From Variovorax paradoxus (GTDB lineage Bacteria; Pseudomonadota; Gammaproteobacteria; Burkholderiales; Burkholderiaceae_C): DNA of 64,000 nt. Position numbers and translations under genes: made by a program. Each line of letters begins with the position of its first letter. Position 1 is the stretch's first letter. Shown in pieces: positions 16,541 through 25,815 of this stretch. The DNA lies in assembly GCF_009498455.1 (NCBI RefSeq), contig NZ_CP045644.1, positions 5,335,001-5,399,000 on the forward strand, written 5' to 3'. The notes below the pieces were generated by a model. It did not search any database, was not told the origin of the DNA, and saw only the letters and a program-made list of their open reading frames with translations.

Positions 16541-19500
16541 TCAGAAGGGTGGAGAGACCACCTGGCGCCAGCTGCGGCGCCAGGTGCGGGAAGTCCCACA
16601 GCCGTCACCGACTTTCTGCGTATCGCCCACACCGGTGAGAAAGCCGGTTTCATTCGTGCAGTTGGCTTCGGGCTTGCCGTCCGGTCGGCCTTCGTTGGGC
16701 TGGCCAACCATGTTGCGCGAGGTCACGTTGCCCCGCGTGAAGCCGCCCGCAGGATTCGAGACGATGGAATAGAAGTCGAAGCTGCCGTTGCCATCGACGT
16801 CGAACGAATACTTGTTCTTGCCGGTCAGCGCGTCCAGTACGTAAGTGTTGTTCGGCAGGCTGCCAGTGGCAGTGCAGGACTCGATCCCCAGGTTCTTGTC
16901 CTCGGGCAGGAAGGACGTCGCGATGATGCTGCTGCCCAGGTTGGCCAGGTCGCCCACCACGCGCTCGCCGCTTTCCATCGCCCCGGGATAGTGGATCACG
17001 CCGAGATTCAGCAGCCATCCCTTTTTGTCTTTCCAGTCGATGGCGTTGCTGCTGACCTGGTAGAAGTTCTTGTCGCGCTCGATGAGCGCGCCGGCTTTTG
17101 CAGAGACCTTGTCGATGGTTTGCGCCACCAGGTCCGGGACGGTGACAGGTGCGAGGCCCGCCTTGGCGTCACCGCCGATCGGTACCTGGTCCCAGATGCC
17201 GTAGAGGGCCTGCTTCGCGGCGGGTGTCGCGAGGTCACCCTCGTCGAGCAGGATGCCCGTGCCGATCACGACGATGGCGCCGCACGATGTGGTGGCGCTA
17301 TAGGTGCAGGTTCTGCCGTCGCCGGGATGCACCTGCCATGCCGGTGCGGCGTAGATCGGCTGCGCCTTGCCGCCCGCCGTGGTGAACAGCCGCCTGGGAA
17401 CAGCCGTCGCGAGTTGGGTGCTGCGTAGATCGAAACGCCACAGGTTGCCGTTGGCGTCGCCAGCGTAGGCAGCCACGATGCGGCGGGTGGTGTCTCGCAC
17501 CGCAACCAAGCCGCCCAGGCCGCGGTTGCCACCCGTAGCGTCGTTGCCAAAGCCCGCGGGAAGTGAAATGAACTTCTTGAGCTTGCCAGTGAGCGCCTCT
17601 GTGACGTACAGGCCTGTTTTCTTGCCGGTTGCCCCATAGTGGCCGCTGCCTGTCAGCATGACCCAGGTGCCGTCGTCCAACTGGCCCGCGGCAGGGTTGT
17701 TGGTCACATGGGCCAGATCGAGGTAGTCCGGGTGTTTGTTGTTCACCTCCCAGAGAAAGTGCTTCTCGGTCGGCGTGCGGTCGGTTTCGTTCAGAGGCGA
17801 CTCCAGGCCGTACAGGAATGGGGTTGCGCGCCCGCTGGTACCCAGCACCAGCTGGCGCCAGGTCTTCTCTCCGCCGGCTGGCGCAACGCCGTTCTTGTCG
17901 TACACGTCATGCTCAACCAGCGGGCCATCGAGCGTGTAGCGGAAGCGGAAGTTCGGATCGGCCAGATCGATCTGCGACGCCATGGCGCCCTTGGGCATGA
18001 ACGCGGCCAGCTCGACGCCGGAGGTGGCAACGTCCCGCGCGGCGTTCAGCACGTGCACCTTGCCGTTGTTGGTGGCTGCAAAGATGGTGGGCGGGAGCGA
18101 ACTCTTGCGCGTTCTGAAGGTGTCATAGGTGCCAGAGCCGTCGACCGAGCCTTTGGCGTAGCCCATGTCGAAGCGCCCACCTACGAACACCGGCGGCGAG
18201 TTGACCGCGGCGCCGATGGGCTGCTTGCGCAGCCGGTAGACCGTGCCGGCGGTGTCCTTCTGAGGATCTTCGCCGAGCAGGTATCGGACGAATTTCTCAT
18301 CGGTGGTTTGCTGCGTGTCGGCATTCAGCAGGGCTTGAAAATCTGACGGCAGGCGGTCCAGTCTTGTGCTGTAAGTGATTGACGTGCGCACAGCGGAAAT
18401 CGCCGGGGCGTTGGGGTCGTAGTTCGACAAACCGAAGATCTTTCGCTTGTCGACCGCCGGCATTCGGGCATTGGCAGACCAGGCCGGCATCGGCTTTTTA
18501 CTGGCGTCGACGGCGTCATAGCCGCCATTGGCATTCAGCTTGAAGGCCTTGATGTCGCCGCTGTTGTCCGCCGTCTGGTACTCGGTCGTGTACTTGTACT
18601 GGCCTTCCAGCGTCTGGAACTCGTTGCTGTTGCCGGACACCGCCACCCCCGCGTCGTTGCCGGAACCGACCATGCTGCTCAAGGCGTTGTCGAGCGCGCG
18701 GCGCACGTCGTCGCCCGAGTACACGCTGTAGGCGCGGCCACCGCCGGTGAAGCCGGCACGGATGAAGTCGTCGACGCGCCGGGCGTTGTCCGCATCCGTG
18801 GTGCCCGTATTCAGATTGCCGGTTGCCCACTGCGGCGGCGTCACCGGGTTGCCGGCGAGCCAGTCGTTGTTGTACTTGTCGATCTGGCCCCAGTTCAATC
18901 CAGTGTTTTTGCCCTCTCCGGACGGCGTCAGGCCCCAGCCAATGGTGAACGTGGTCATGTTCTGCCAGAACGTGGGGTTGTGCTGGCCTTCCATTGTGGG
19001 AACGTTGTTGGCCAGGGCACCGGAAAAATCCGTGTGCCAGAAGTAGCGGGCCGTCAGGTCGGCGAAGCCGTTGCTGCTGCTGCCACCGATGTAGGGGATA
19101 TAGAGATTCCTGGCGCGCAGTTTTTGGGCCAGATCCGCACTGTCGTAGCCGATGGCGCCTTTCGGGTCGTACTGAAACTTCGTCGCGTTTCCGGAGGGCG
19201 TGCCGTCATAGTTGATGCTTCCCGCGGTGGCTGCGTAGCGCGTGTCGATCTCTTGGGCAGTGCCTGCGTTCCAGGCGCCATCGGACAGCACGATGGCGTA
19301 GGCACGCCTGCAACTCAGTTCGCCGCTCGTCAGGTCGTTGGGATCGTTTTTCCAGGGACTGCTCAGTGGGGCCGAGGTGATGGACGTCGTTACGTTGCCG
19401 GCATAGTAGTTGGCGGCGAGCACAAGGGCGTTGTGGCTCGGTGTTCCTCCTCCCGGGTTGATGCCGTAGATCCATTCGTAGAAATTGGTTTTCCATTTCC

Positions 19501-20323
19501 TCCCGGTGGCGCCCGCTTCGTCCCTGAAGTAATTGACGCCACTCACGATGCTCGACGCCTTGCTTCCGCCATTGTTGTATTGCGTGTAGCCCACCCTGAA
19601 CTTGTTGTCGTAGCTTTGCATCGCCAAGCCCAGCGCGCTACTGACCGCAAGCGCGCGAGAGCGGTACCACTCGTACCAGTTCGCGATGTTCTGGCGCTCC
19701 AGCGCTGCAGTGCACTCGGTGGTACTCCCGCAGTCCGTTCGTTTGTGCCCCGCGGGCAGTGGAACGGTGCCTGTGTCGGACGACTGAATGATGCGGACAG
19801 TCCTGTTGGCCTCAATGGAGCAGATGTCGCTTTTGCACAGGACGTAGGTGAATTTCTTTGCGCCTGCGGTCCATCCGGTTTCGTGCTGAGGCTTGGAATT
19901 ATTTGACGATTGGTTGTCCACGAAAGTGGTCGAATTGAATTGCTTGCTGCGGTCTGCGTTGACCCTGGCAGCGTAGGTGATGGCCGGGTTGTAGTACTGG
20001 GTGTTGACGCTGCTGGATCGCATGGCATACCAGCCGTACCTGGTCCCGCAATTCCATCCACTTTTTGGGCAGTTGTCGTCGACCGCATACCCGTCCTGAG
20101 CTTCGAAGTCCATCGATCCCGAGTTGTCCAGCACAAACATCAGGTTGGGCTTGGCGCCCGGCACGGCGTTGTAGAGCGGGGTCTGGCTCGGTGTGGTGGC
20201 GGCGAGCGCGCCGCCGAGGGGCAGGAGCACCGCACCCAGAGCCGCAGCGAGGCCGGCAAACGCCCGTCCCATGCGCGAGGCTGTGGCAGAGGCGGGAACA
20301 AGAATGTGGCGCGTGGTGGTCAT
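16541..20323 (-). CDS. pilY1: PilY1/PilC-type type IV pilus tip adhesin
   Basis: A secreted protein of 1260 aa with an N-terminal signal segment (to about residue 42). A von Willebrand A-like domain follows, with the MIDAS start DNSGS at 66-70. The C-terminal half resembles the PilC/PilY1 beta-propeller. The propeller bears an EF-hand-like loop, DVDGNGSFD near residue 1173, which in PilY1 binds calcium and controls retraction. PilY1 caps the pilus with the minor pilins. It is the last gene of the minor pilin operon, 58 bp after pilE, and ends convergently with ydiJ, with no clear terminator between them. Confidence 0.92.
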   Translation of the reverse strand: MTTTRHILVPASATASRMGRAFAGLAAALGAVLLPLGGALAATTPSQTPLYNAVPGAKPNLMFVLDNSGSMDFEAQDGYAVDDNCPKSGWNCGTRYGWYAMRSSSVNTQYYNPAITYAARVNADRSKQFNSTTFVDNQSSNNSKPQHETGWTAGAKKFTYVLCKSDICSIEANRTVRIIQSSDTGTVPLPAGHKRTDCGSTTECTAALERQNIANWYEWYRSRALAVSSALGLAMQSYDNKFRVGYTQYNNGGSKASSIVSGVNYFRDEAGATGRKWKTNFYEWIYGINPGGGTPSHNALVLAANYYAGNVTTSITSAPLSSPWKNDPNDLTSGELSCRRAYAIVLSDGAWNAGTAQEIDTRYAATAGSINYDGTPSGNATKFQYDPKGAIGYDSADLAQKLRARNLYIPYIGGSSSNGFADLTARYFWHTDFSGALANNVPTMEGQHNPTFWQNMTTFTIGWGLTPSGEGKNTGLNWGQIDKYNNDWLAGNPVTPPQWATGNLNTGTTDADNARRVDDFIRAGFTGGGRAYSVYSGDDVRRALDNALSSMVGSGNDAGVAVSGNSNEFQTLEGQYKYTTEYQTADNSGDIKAFKLNANGGYDAVDASKKPMPAWSANARMPAVDKRKIFGLSNYDPNAPAISAVRTSITYSTRLDRLPSDFQALLNADTQQTTDEKFVRYLLGEDPQKDTAGTVYRLRKQPIGAAVNSPPVFVGGRFDMGYAKGSVDGSGTYDTFRTRKSSLPPTIFAATNNGKVHVLNAARDVATSGVELAAFMPKGAMASQIDLADPNFRFRYTLDGPLVEHDVYDKNGVAPAGGEKTWRQLVLGTSGRATPFLYGLESPLNETDRTPTEKHFLWEVNNKHPDYLDLAHVTNNPAAGQLDDGTWVMLTGSGHYGATGKKTGLYVTEALTGKLKKFISLPAGFGNDATGGNRGLGGLVAVRDTTRRIVAAYAGDANGNLWRFDLRSTQLATAVPRRLFTTAGGKAQPIYAAPAWQVHPGDGRTCTYSATTSCGAIVVIGTGILLDEGDLATPAAKQALYGIWDQVPIGGDAKAGLAPVTVPDLVAQTIDKVSAKAGALIERDKNFYQVSSNAIDWKDKKGWLLNLGVIHYPGAMESGERVVGDLANLGSSIIATSFLPEDKNLGIESCTATGSLPNNTYVLDALTGKNKYSFDVDGNGSFDFYSIVSNPAGGFTRGNVTSRNMVGQPNEGRPDGKPEANCTNETGFLTGVGDTQKVGDGCGTSRTWRRSWRQVVSPPF

Positions 20324-20381
20324 GCGATCTTCCCTGGCGTTCGGAGGAGGAGGAGCTTCGTGTGGGTAGGGCATGCGTGGC

Positions 20382-20873
20382 TCACCGCCAGCAATCTGTG
20401 GCCCCGAGGCCCGTGGCCTGGTCTGTGACGCCCTTGGCCCCCAGGCTGTTCAAGGTCTGCGTGCCGCACCGGTCGCGGCTCATGCTCCCGGTGCCTGTGG
20501 CCTTGAGGGTGTAGGAGGGCGGGTTGTCGCGCGCGACCACGGAGAAGGTGTAGTTGGCGGCGGCGCCTGATCGCGGCGACTGGCGCAACGCGGCGGGCAG
20601 CATGCTGTCGTTGCCGATCTTCTGTTCGGCTTCGACAGTGATCTTTCCTGCGACGGCGGTGTAGCGGTCGTTGGCTGAGTAGTGGCGCTGCATGTACTGG
20701 GCGGCTTCCATCAGGAGCCCCTGGGCCTCGGCGCGTTTGGAGCGGCGCACGTGCTCCTGGTAGTTCGGCAGTGCGATGGCCGCGAGGATGGCGACGATCG
20801 CGACGACGACCATGACTTCGATCAGCGTGAAGCCGCGGCGGGCGTGCGAGAAAACGGAACGTGGGTGTTTCAT
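20382..20873 (-). CDS. pilE: Type IV pilin PilE/ComP-like minor pilin
   Basis: A 163-aa type IVa pilin-like protein. The prepilin peptidase site is ARRG/FTLIEVMVVV with Glu5, followed by the hydrophobic helix and PNYQEHVRRSKRAEAQ. Two C-terminal Cys (DRCG and TDCWR) can close the D-region loop. Being placed between pilX and pilY1 and not as an isolated major pilin gene, it is best read as the PilE-class minor pilin. The start at 20873 is taken; an in-frame start at 20888 adds five residues. Confidence 0.9.
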   Translation of the reverse strand: MKHPRSVFSHARRGFTLIEVMVVVAIVAILAAIALPNYQEHVRRSKRAEAQGLLMEAAQYMQRHYSANDRYTAVAGKITVEAEQKIGNDSMLPAALRQSPRSGAAANYTFSVVARDNPPSYTLKATGTGSMSRDRCGTQTLNSLGAKGVTDQATGLGATDCWR

Positions 20874-20895
20874 GGATTGAAGAGGCAAGAGAAGG

Positions 20896-21501
20896 TCATT
20901 TGTCTCGCGTCAGCACGGACTGCAGCCATGCTTCGGCGCCCTGCGTGGCTTTCCCGGTCGTGCCGTCGAAACTGGCGTTGTTGGCGAAGCCCCGCGCGGT
21001 GATGAGGTAGCCGGTCAGCTGGGGCGTCGAGGTCGTCGCAATCTTCTGGACGAGGCAGCGCGGTTGAATCTCCAGCTGCACGGCGTCGACCTGGGTGCCG
21101 TTGGGCTTCTTGTTGATGTAGTCCTTCGGAACGAGGATCGCGCTGTTGCCGACCCAGCTGCTGCTGTCGCGCCATGCCGCGCCCACATCGAACTCCGAGC
21201 CGATGGTGGTCGCAATGATCCGGGCGCGCATGCCGGTGGTGCCGTACTCGGTGTAGTCCTTGCCGTCGCCGTCGAACATGGCCACCTGCTCGCAAAAACG
21301 CAGCGCCGTCTCGGCCGCCTCGCGGGCCACTTCGGCCGAACGGATGCCGTTGATGCTGCGTTCGCTCTGCGTGGCATTGCGAATAGCGAAGGTGCCAACC
21401 AGCGAAAGAATCACGACCAGGATCAGCGTGACGACCAGCACCACGCCGCGTTCGTTCGTGCCGGTGTTGCGGCGCACAGGAGGGGGCGGCTTCGTGTTCA
21501 T
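20896..21501 (-). CDS. pilX: Type IV pilus minor pilin PilX
   Basis: A 201-aa minor pilin-like protein. After a short basic leader (ending TNERG), the hydrophobic helix VVLVVTLILVVILSLVGTF and the segment TQSERSINGIRSAEVAREAAETAL match PilX. Its start codon overlaps the pilW stop by 4 bp, so translation is coupled. PilX helps prime pilus assembly with PilV, PilW and FimU/FimT at the inner membrane. Confidence 0.87.
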   Translation of the reverse strand: MNTKPPPPVRRNTGTNERGVVLVVTLILVVILSLVGTFAIRNATQSERSINGIRSAEVAREAAETALRFCEQVAMFDGDGKDYTEYGTTGMRARIIATTIGSEFDVGAAWRDSSSWVGNSAILVPKDYINKKPNGTQVDAVQLEIQPRCLVQKIATTSTPQLTGYLITARGFANNASFDGTTGKATQGAEAWLQSVLTRDK

Positions 21502-22502
21502 GGGGTGATCATTCGGTTGCGCAGCAGCACCGTGGTGGTGAAGGTCCTGCGCAGATAGCCATCGGTGCCGGTGTGGTCGGTGTTGTCGCATCGCTTGTAG
21601 GCAAAGCCGCCGGCAGGCACGTCGCGCACGGGCCGGTCGCTGCGCATCTGCAGGCACATGCGCACGCTCAGCACGCGGCCCCAGCGGTCTTCGGCGAGGT
21701 CGGCAAGGACGCCGCTGCTGACCTGGGCATCGACACCCGCGGCATCCAGGTACTTGACGATCTGATGCCGCTGCGGGTCGTAGGTGGCCGCGAGTTCGAT
21801 GCTGGGCCGGTTGGCGACGCCATACAGGATCCGCATGCTCTCGACGTTGGCCAGCAGCGGCTGAGGGGTGCCGATCGCGTTGACGGCATCGCGCTTCTCC
21901 ATGCCGCGGCAAGACAGCATGGGGGCTGTGCTCGCGTCGGTCACCAGATAGCGGTTGTCGGCCAGTGCGTAGTTGCCGGGTGGGGGCGCGCCGGGTGCCG
22001 GCGTGGGAGGCGGGCTCACCTGCGACGCCGTGAGCGCGTTGATGCCGTTGCCCAGGCAGTTCGTCGCCAGCTTGGTATCGGTGCCCGTGGGCATGGTGTT
22101 GTCGGTGGTGGCTTCGTAACGGATGGCGATGGCGTCGCTGCCTTTGCCCGTGCACGAGAGCTTGTCGAAGGCGGCCGCGGCGTCGGTGAATGCGCCGTCG
22201 CAGCCCCGCACCGCAGATCCGGCGAAATTGCCCATCACCGTGGCGCCGCTGCCCGGAATGAGCTGCTGCGAATAACCGGCCTGCTTGAGCTGCTGCTGGA
22301 TCAGGTTGAGCGCAAGGATGCCGTCCTCGTTCAATTGCGTCTCGGCCTGCGACAGCTGGCTGCTGCGGCTCGAGGTCGAGAACGTGGACAGGGCGGCTGC
22401 CAGGATCACCAGTCCGATCGTCAGCGAGATCATCAGCTCGATGAGCGTGAAGCCGCGGGCCGGGTTGCGCATGCGCGAGGGAGCAGCGAAGACGGCGCTC
22501 AT
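21498..22502 (-). CDS. pilW: Type IV pilus minor pilin PilW
   Basis: A 334-aa protein with a class III signal, NPARG/FTLIELMISLTIGLVILAAAL, and the long C-terminal region typical of PilW, with Cys pairs and a Pro-rich insertion (PPPTPAPGAPPPG). PilW belongs to the minor-pilin priming complex. It overlaps pilV by 4 bp and pilX by 4 bp, so the three are translated as a coupled block. Confidence 0.87.
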   Translation of the reverse strand: MSAVFAAPSRMRNPARGFTLIELMISLTIGLVILAAALSTFSTSSRSSQLSQAETQLNEDGILALNLIQQQLKQAGYSQQLIPGSGATVMGNFAGSAVRGCDGAFTDAAAAFDKLSCTGKGSDAIAIRYEATTDNTMPTGTDTKLATNCLGNGINALTASQVSPPPTPAPGAPPPGNYALADNRYLVTDASTAPMLSCRGMEKRDAVNAIGTPQPLLANVESMRILYGVANRPSIELAATYDPQRHQIVKYLDAAGVDAQVSSGVLADLAEDRWGRVLSVRMCLQMRSDRPVRDVPAGGFAYKRCDNTDHTGTDGYLRRTFTTTVLLRNRMITP

Positions 22503-23095
22503 AGCGTGATCCGGAAGTACATGCAGTTCACCTCTGCCGGGGCCGAGATGTTGGCGCCGTCGATGGGGCAGGTCTGGCGCTGCCCGAAGCCGGCGTCTTC
22601 GGCGATGGCACTCCATATCAGCCAGATGTTCAGCACGCGCGTGGCCGGCAGGCCGTTCACGCCGGAGGGCGCATCGACCAGTTCCGTGGTCACGTAGGCC
22701 GTGCCGCCCGGCAGCCTGTTCTCGACATTGGTGAGCCACTGCGCCAGGTCGTAGGTGGCAATGGCCGCCCCGCAGGTGTTGACCGGCTTGTCGGGAACGG
22801 AGGTGTCGATCTTGCAGGCGACGGGCAGCGCTGTGGGGTCGGTGGATGCCGCCTCTCGCACGCTGGCGTTGTAGGCCTTGGTGTGGGCGTAGCCGGCAAA
22901 GCCCGAGAGGTTGGCGCGGGCGCGCTCCGCGTAGTCGTTCACGAGGCTCAGTCCGGTGGCGCGCATGCGCGAGAACTGGTTGTACTTGAGGGCCGCCGAC
23001 GTGAGCCCCGCCATGCCGAACAGGGCGATGGCCAGCACCACGATGGCCACCAGCACCTCGATCAGCGTGGCGCCGCGTTGTGTGGGGTGCTTCAT
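22499..23095 (-). CDS. pilV: Type IV pilus modification/minor pilin PilV
   Basis: A 198-aa protein starting MKHPTQRG/ATLIEVLVAIVVLAIALFGMAGL, the PilV pattern, with Ala in place of Phe at +1 of the mature pilin. The downstream region carries paired Cys (VACKID, NTCGAA, QTCPID, NCMYF). PilV joins the minor-pilin complex below PilY1. Its start overlaps the fimT stop by 4 bp. Confidence 0.87.
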   Translation of the reverse strand: MKHPTQRGATLIEVLVAIVVLAIALFGMAGLTSAALKYNQFSRMRATGLSLVNDYAERARANLSGFAGYAHTKAYNASVREAASTDPTALPVACKIDTSVPDKPVNTCGAAIATYDLAQWLTNVENRLPGGTAYVTTELVDAPSGVNGLPATRVLNIWLIWSAIAEDAGFGQRQTCPIDGANISAPAEVNCMYFRITL

Positions 23096-23697
23096 TCGTC
23101 GTTGCCCGAGCAATCGACGCCATCCGCTGCATGGCGGATTCGCCCCGGCTTGCTGATGCACAGCGTCCTGCGCGCCCATGGGGTGGTGACGAGCGTGTCG
23201 AAGCCGGGGGCCTCGACGGCGACGCTGTTGCTTCCCGAGCTCACCAGGCCGTTGGGCAGGAAAACGAAGTCTGCGGCTTTGCCCAGCGTGATCTTCGCGA
23301 TGCCGGGCAGTGCGCTCTGTCGCAGCAGCAGCTCGTCGCCCGCCGATTCCGAATAGGCGGAGGCCGCGTCGCGGTCGTTGTTGACGAAGACGATCCAGCC
23401 GACCGCGAAATCCCTGGCGCCCGTACCGGTTTCGCAGCCGACCGTGGTTCCCGCGCGCAATTGGCAGACGATGACGGGGCGCGCACGCGCGATGGCTTCG
23501 GTACGTGCGGTGCGCAGCGAGCCTGTCAGCGCATTCACCGTGTTGGACAGCCGCCACTGCACGATGAAGCGCGTCATGGATGGAGCCGCCAGCCCGAGCA
23601 GGATCGCCAGGATCGCGAGCGTGACCATCAGCTCGATGGCCGTCAGTCCCCGCTGGTTGCGCAGCCTCGTCGGCCGCGAAGAATCGCGTCGCCTCAT
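23092..23697 (-). CDS. fimT: GspH/FimT family minor pseudopilin
   Basis: A 201-aa FimT/GspH-type minor pilin and first gene of the operon. The prepilin site reads LRNQRG/LTAIELMVTLAILAILLGLAAPS. The C-terminal GspH domain contains TGSLRTARTEAIARARPVIVC and ends in a basic, Cys-containing tail (LCISKPGRIR..VDCSG). FimT-type proteins have been linked to DNA binding in natural transformation. The start at 23697 is preferred over the ATG at 23703 because GGAGG lies 8 bases before the former and only 2 before the latter. Confidence 0.85.
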   Translation of the reverse strand: MRRRDSSRPTRLRNQRGLTAIELMVTLAILAILLGLAAPSMTRFIVQWRLSNTVNALTGSLRTARTEAIARARPVIVCQLRAGTTVGCETGTGARDFAVGWIVFVNNDRDAASAYSESAGDELLLRQSALPGIAKITLGKAADFVFLPNGLVSSGSNSVAVEAPGFDTLVTTPWARRTLCISKPGRIRHAADGVDCSGNDE

Positions 23698-23948
23698 GTG
23701 CATTTCCTCCCTGTCGTTCTGGAATGTCAGCCGACAACTTCTGGGCGCGAGACTAGTGGCCGATGCACGTGTCCGACAACGGCTTGCCGACGTTCGGTCC
23801 GTTCGAAACGATGAGCGGAAACGCCTCGAAGCGCCGAGTGAAAGTCTGGTATTTCGGGGTGTTTGGCTGGTACTTTTTCTCTTCTGCGGAAGAGGGCTTC
23901 GAGCGCTTGCTCGTGCCTCGTTTTTCAACCTTGAATCACAATGCTTCG
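23698..23948. promoter_or_regulatory. Divergent upstream region fimT / ogt
   Basis: These 251 bases hold no convincing gene. They contain the fimT ribosome-binding site (complement of 23704-23709) and a small hairpin CGAGC/GCTCG (23900-23913). A good RpoN (-24/-12) site, expected for some pilus operons, was looked for on the minus strand and not found. Confidence 0.35.
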
Positions 23949-24506
23949 ATGACTGCCGCATCCACTCCCGAATCCGGCTTCGCCTTGTTCCCGACCGCCA
24001 TCGGCGCCTGCGCGCTGGCCTGGGGGCCGCAGGGACTGGTCGGCGTGCAACTGCCTGAAGAGCGGGGCGAAGCCGCGACGCGTGCGCGCATGCGCCGGCG
24101 CTTTCCTGACCTGGAGGAAGCCCCACCGTCGCAGCATGCGCAGCACGCCATCGCGGGCGTGCAGGCGCTGCTCGAAGGCGCGACCGACGACCTGTGCGAC
24201 ATCGCGCTCGACATGCGCGGCGTGTCCGAATTCCACCAGCGCGTCTACGCGATCGCGCGGCGCATTCCGCCGGGGCAGACGCGCACTTACGGCGAGGTGG
24301 CCGAAGAATTGGGCGACAAGGGCCTCTCGCGCGCAGTCGGTCAGGCCATGGGCCACAACCCCTTCGCGCCGGTCGTGCCGTGCCATCGCGTGCTGGCCGC
24401 GGGCAACAAGCCCGGCGGCTTCTCGGCGGGCGGCGGCGCGTTGACCAAGCTGCGCATGCTCGACATCGAAGGCGCCACGCCGAGCGGGACGCGTTCGCTG
24501 TTCTGA
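23949..24506 (+). CDS. ogt: Methylated-DNA-[protein]-cysteine S-methyltransferase
   Basis: A DNA repair protein of 185 aa that removes O6-alkyl groups from guanine onto itself. The acceptor Cys145 lies in PCHRV, preceded by AVGQAMGHNPFAPVV with the conserved Asn, and followed by GGFSAGGGALTKLRMLDIEG. The N-terminal ribonuclease-like domain is short, as in Ogt. The start at 23949 gives a normal-length protein; the frame is open further upstream, but without family similarity. It is convergent with the MFS gene and ends 10 bp from it. Confidence 0.92.
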   Translation: MTAASTPESGFALFPTAIGACALAWGPQGLVGVQLPEERGEAATRARMRRRFPDLEEAPPSQHAQHAIAGVQALLEGATDDLCDIALDMRGVSEFHQRVYAIARRIPPGQTRTYGEVAEELGDKGLSRAVGQAMGHNPFAPVVPCHRVLAAGNKPGGFSAGGGALTKLRMLDIEGATPSGTRSLF

Positions 24507-24516
24507 ACTGGAACGC

Positions 24517-25737
24517 TCAGGCCGCCGGCACCGGCAGGCGGTGCAGCCTTGCGATGTGCGATCCGAAGATGATCGCGGCTTGCAGCACGAAACCCGCGAG
24601 CGCCAGCAACAGGCACGCGGGCTCCCCCCACATCGCACCGACCACGCCGCCGAGCGCCGCACCGACCGGGCGCGCGCCTGCGTTCACCGTCAGGAACACC
24701 GCCGATACCCGGCCCAGCATCGCCGAGGCCGTCACGCTCTGGCGCAGCGTGGTCGAGGTGATGACCCAGACCATCGGTCCCGCACCGAACAGGAAAAACG
24801 AAAGCGCGGCCAGCGACGCGCTCGGCACGATCAGCGTGGCCGCCATCGTCGCGGCAGCGGCGACCGCCACGGCGGGCCCGACCTGGATCGCGCGCCCGAA
24901 GGGCAGCCGTGCCGTCACGCGCGAGGTCAGCAGCGCGCCGACGACCATGCCCGCACCGTACATCGCGAGCGTGAAGCCCACGGCCTGCGCGCCGAGGCCG
25001 AGCACGCGCACCGCATAAGGCACATAGCCCGCCTGCAGCACGAACCACGAGATGTTGAAGACCGCACCGGTCATCAGCATGGGCCGCAGGAACGCGTGCT
25101 GCCAGACGAAGCGAGCGCCGTCTTGCACCTCACGCAGCGGATGGCGTGACGGGGCCGCGGGGCGGGGCGCTTCGTTCAGGCGCAGCAAGAGGCCCACGGC
25201 CGCCACCGACAGCACCGCCGCCAGCACGAAGGCCGACGAGGCCCCGGCCCACGCGACGAGCGCGCCCGCAAGCGCAGGCCCCGCTGTGAAGGCGGCGCTG
25301 CGCGCCAGCTCCAGCCGCCCGTTGGCGAGCGCCAGCGCGTCGCGTGGCACAAGGGCTGGCACCAGCGCGGGCGCCGCGACGCTGAAGCCCACGGTACCGA
25401 CCGCGCCGAGGAACCCGAGCACGGCCAGCCCGCCGATGCCGAGCGTCGACGACAGCACCATGCCCAGCAAGGCCAGCAGCGACACGGCGCGCAGGCCCTC
25501 GGCCCACACCATCAACCGGTGGCGCGACATGCGGTCCGCGAGCAGACCCATTGGCAGCGAGACCAGCAGGAAGGGCAGCGTCTGCACCGCGGCCAGAAAA
25601 CCGATCTCCCCGGGCCCGGCGCCGAGCGCGAGCACGGCCACCAGCGGCACGGCCGCGAGGCTCAGTTGTTCGGCGGACTGCGCCGCGAGGTTGGCCCACG
25701 CGAGGTGGGAGAAGGAGCGGGGAAGGGGCGAGGGCAT
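24517..25737 (-). CDS. MFS transporter (EntS-like exporter family)
   Basis: A 406-aa major facilitator with about 12 membrane segments. The loop GLLADRMSRHRLMVWAEGLRAVSLL and the cytosolic link (RHPLREVQDGARFVWQHAFLRPML) match the EntS/MFS_3 group, which exports siderophores and drugs. The ATG at 25737 is preferred over an in-frame GTG at 25749. No siderophore synthesis genes are present, so drug export is equally likely. Confidence 0.88.
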   Translation of the reverse strand: MPSPLPRSFSHLAWANLAAQSAEQLSLAAVPLVAVLALGAGPGEIGFLAAVQTLPFLLVSLPMGLLADRMSRHRLMVWAEGLRAVSLLALLGMVLSSTLGIGGLAVLGFLGAVGTVGFSVAAPALVPALVPRDALALANGRLELARSAAFTAGPALAGALVAWAGASSAFVLAAVLSVAAVGLLLRLNEAPRPAAPSRHPLREVQDGARFVWQHAFLRPMLMTGAVFNISWFVLQAGYVPYAVRVLGLGAQAVGFTLAMYGAGMVVGALLTSRVTARLPFGRAIQVGPAVAVAAAATMAATLIVPSASLAALSFFLFGAGPMVWVITSTTLRQSVTASAMLGRVSAVFLTVNAGARPVGAALGGVVGAMWGEPACLLLALAGFVLQAAIIFGSHIARLHRLPVPAA

Positions 25738-25815
25738 GTGGCGGAACACGAAAGCAAAGCCTGCATCGTGCGTTCCGCACCCCTTTGCCGCTGGCCGTTT
25801 ACGGACGTGGAAGCG

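Noticed and set aside
23698..23948. RpoN promoter for the pilin operon
   Set aside because: A GGCACG motif occurs on the minus strand, but the matching GC/TTGC -12 element at the right spacing is absent.
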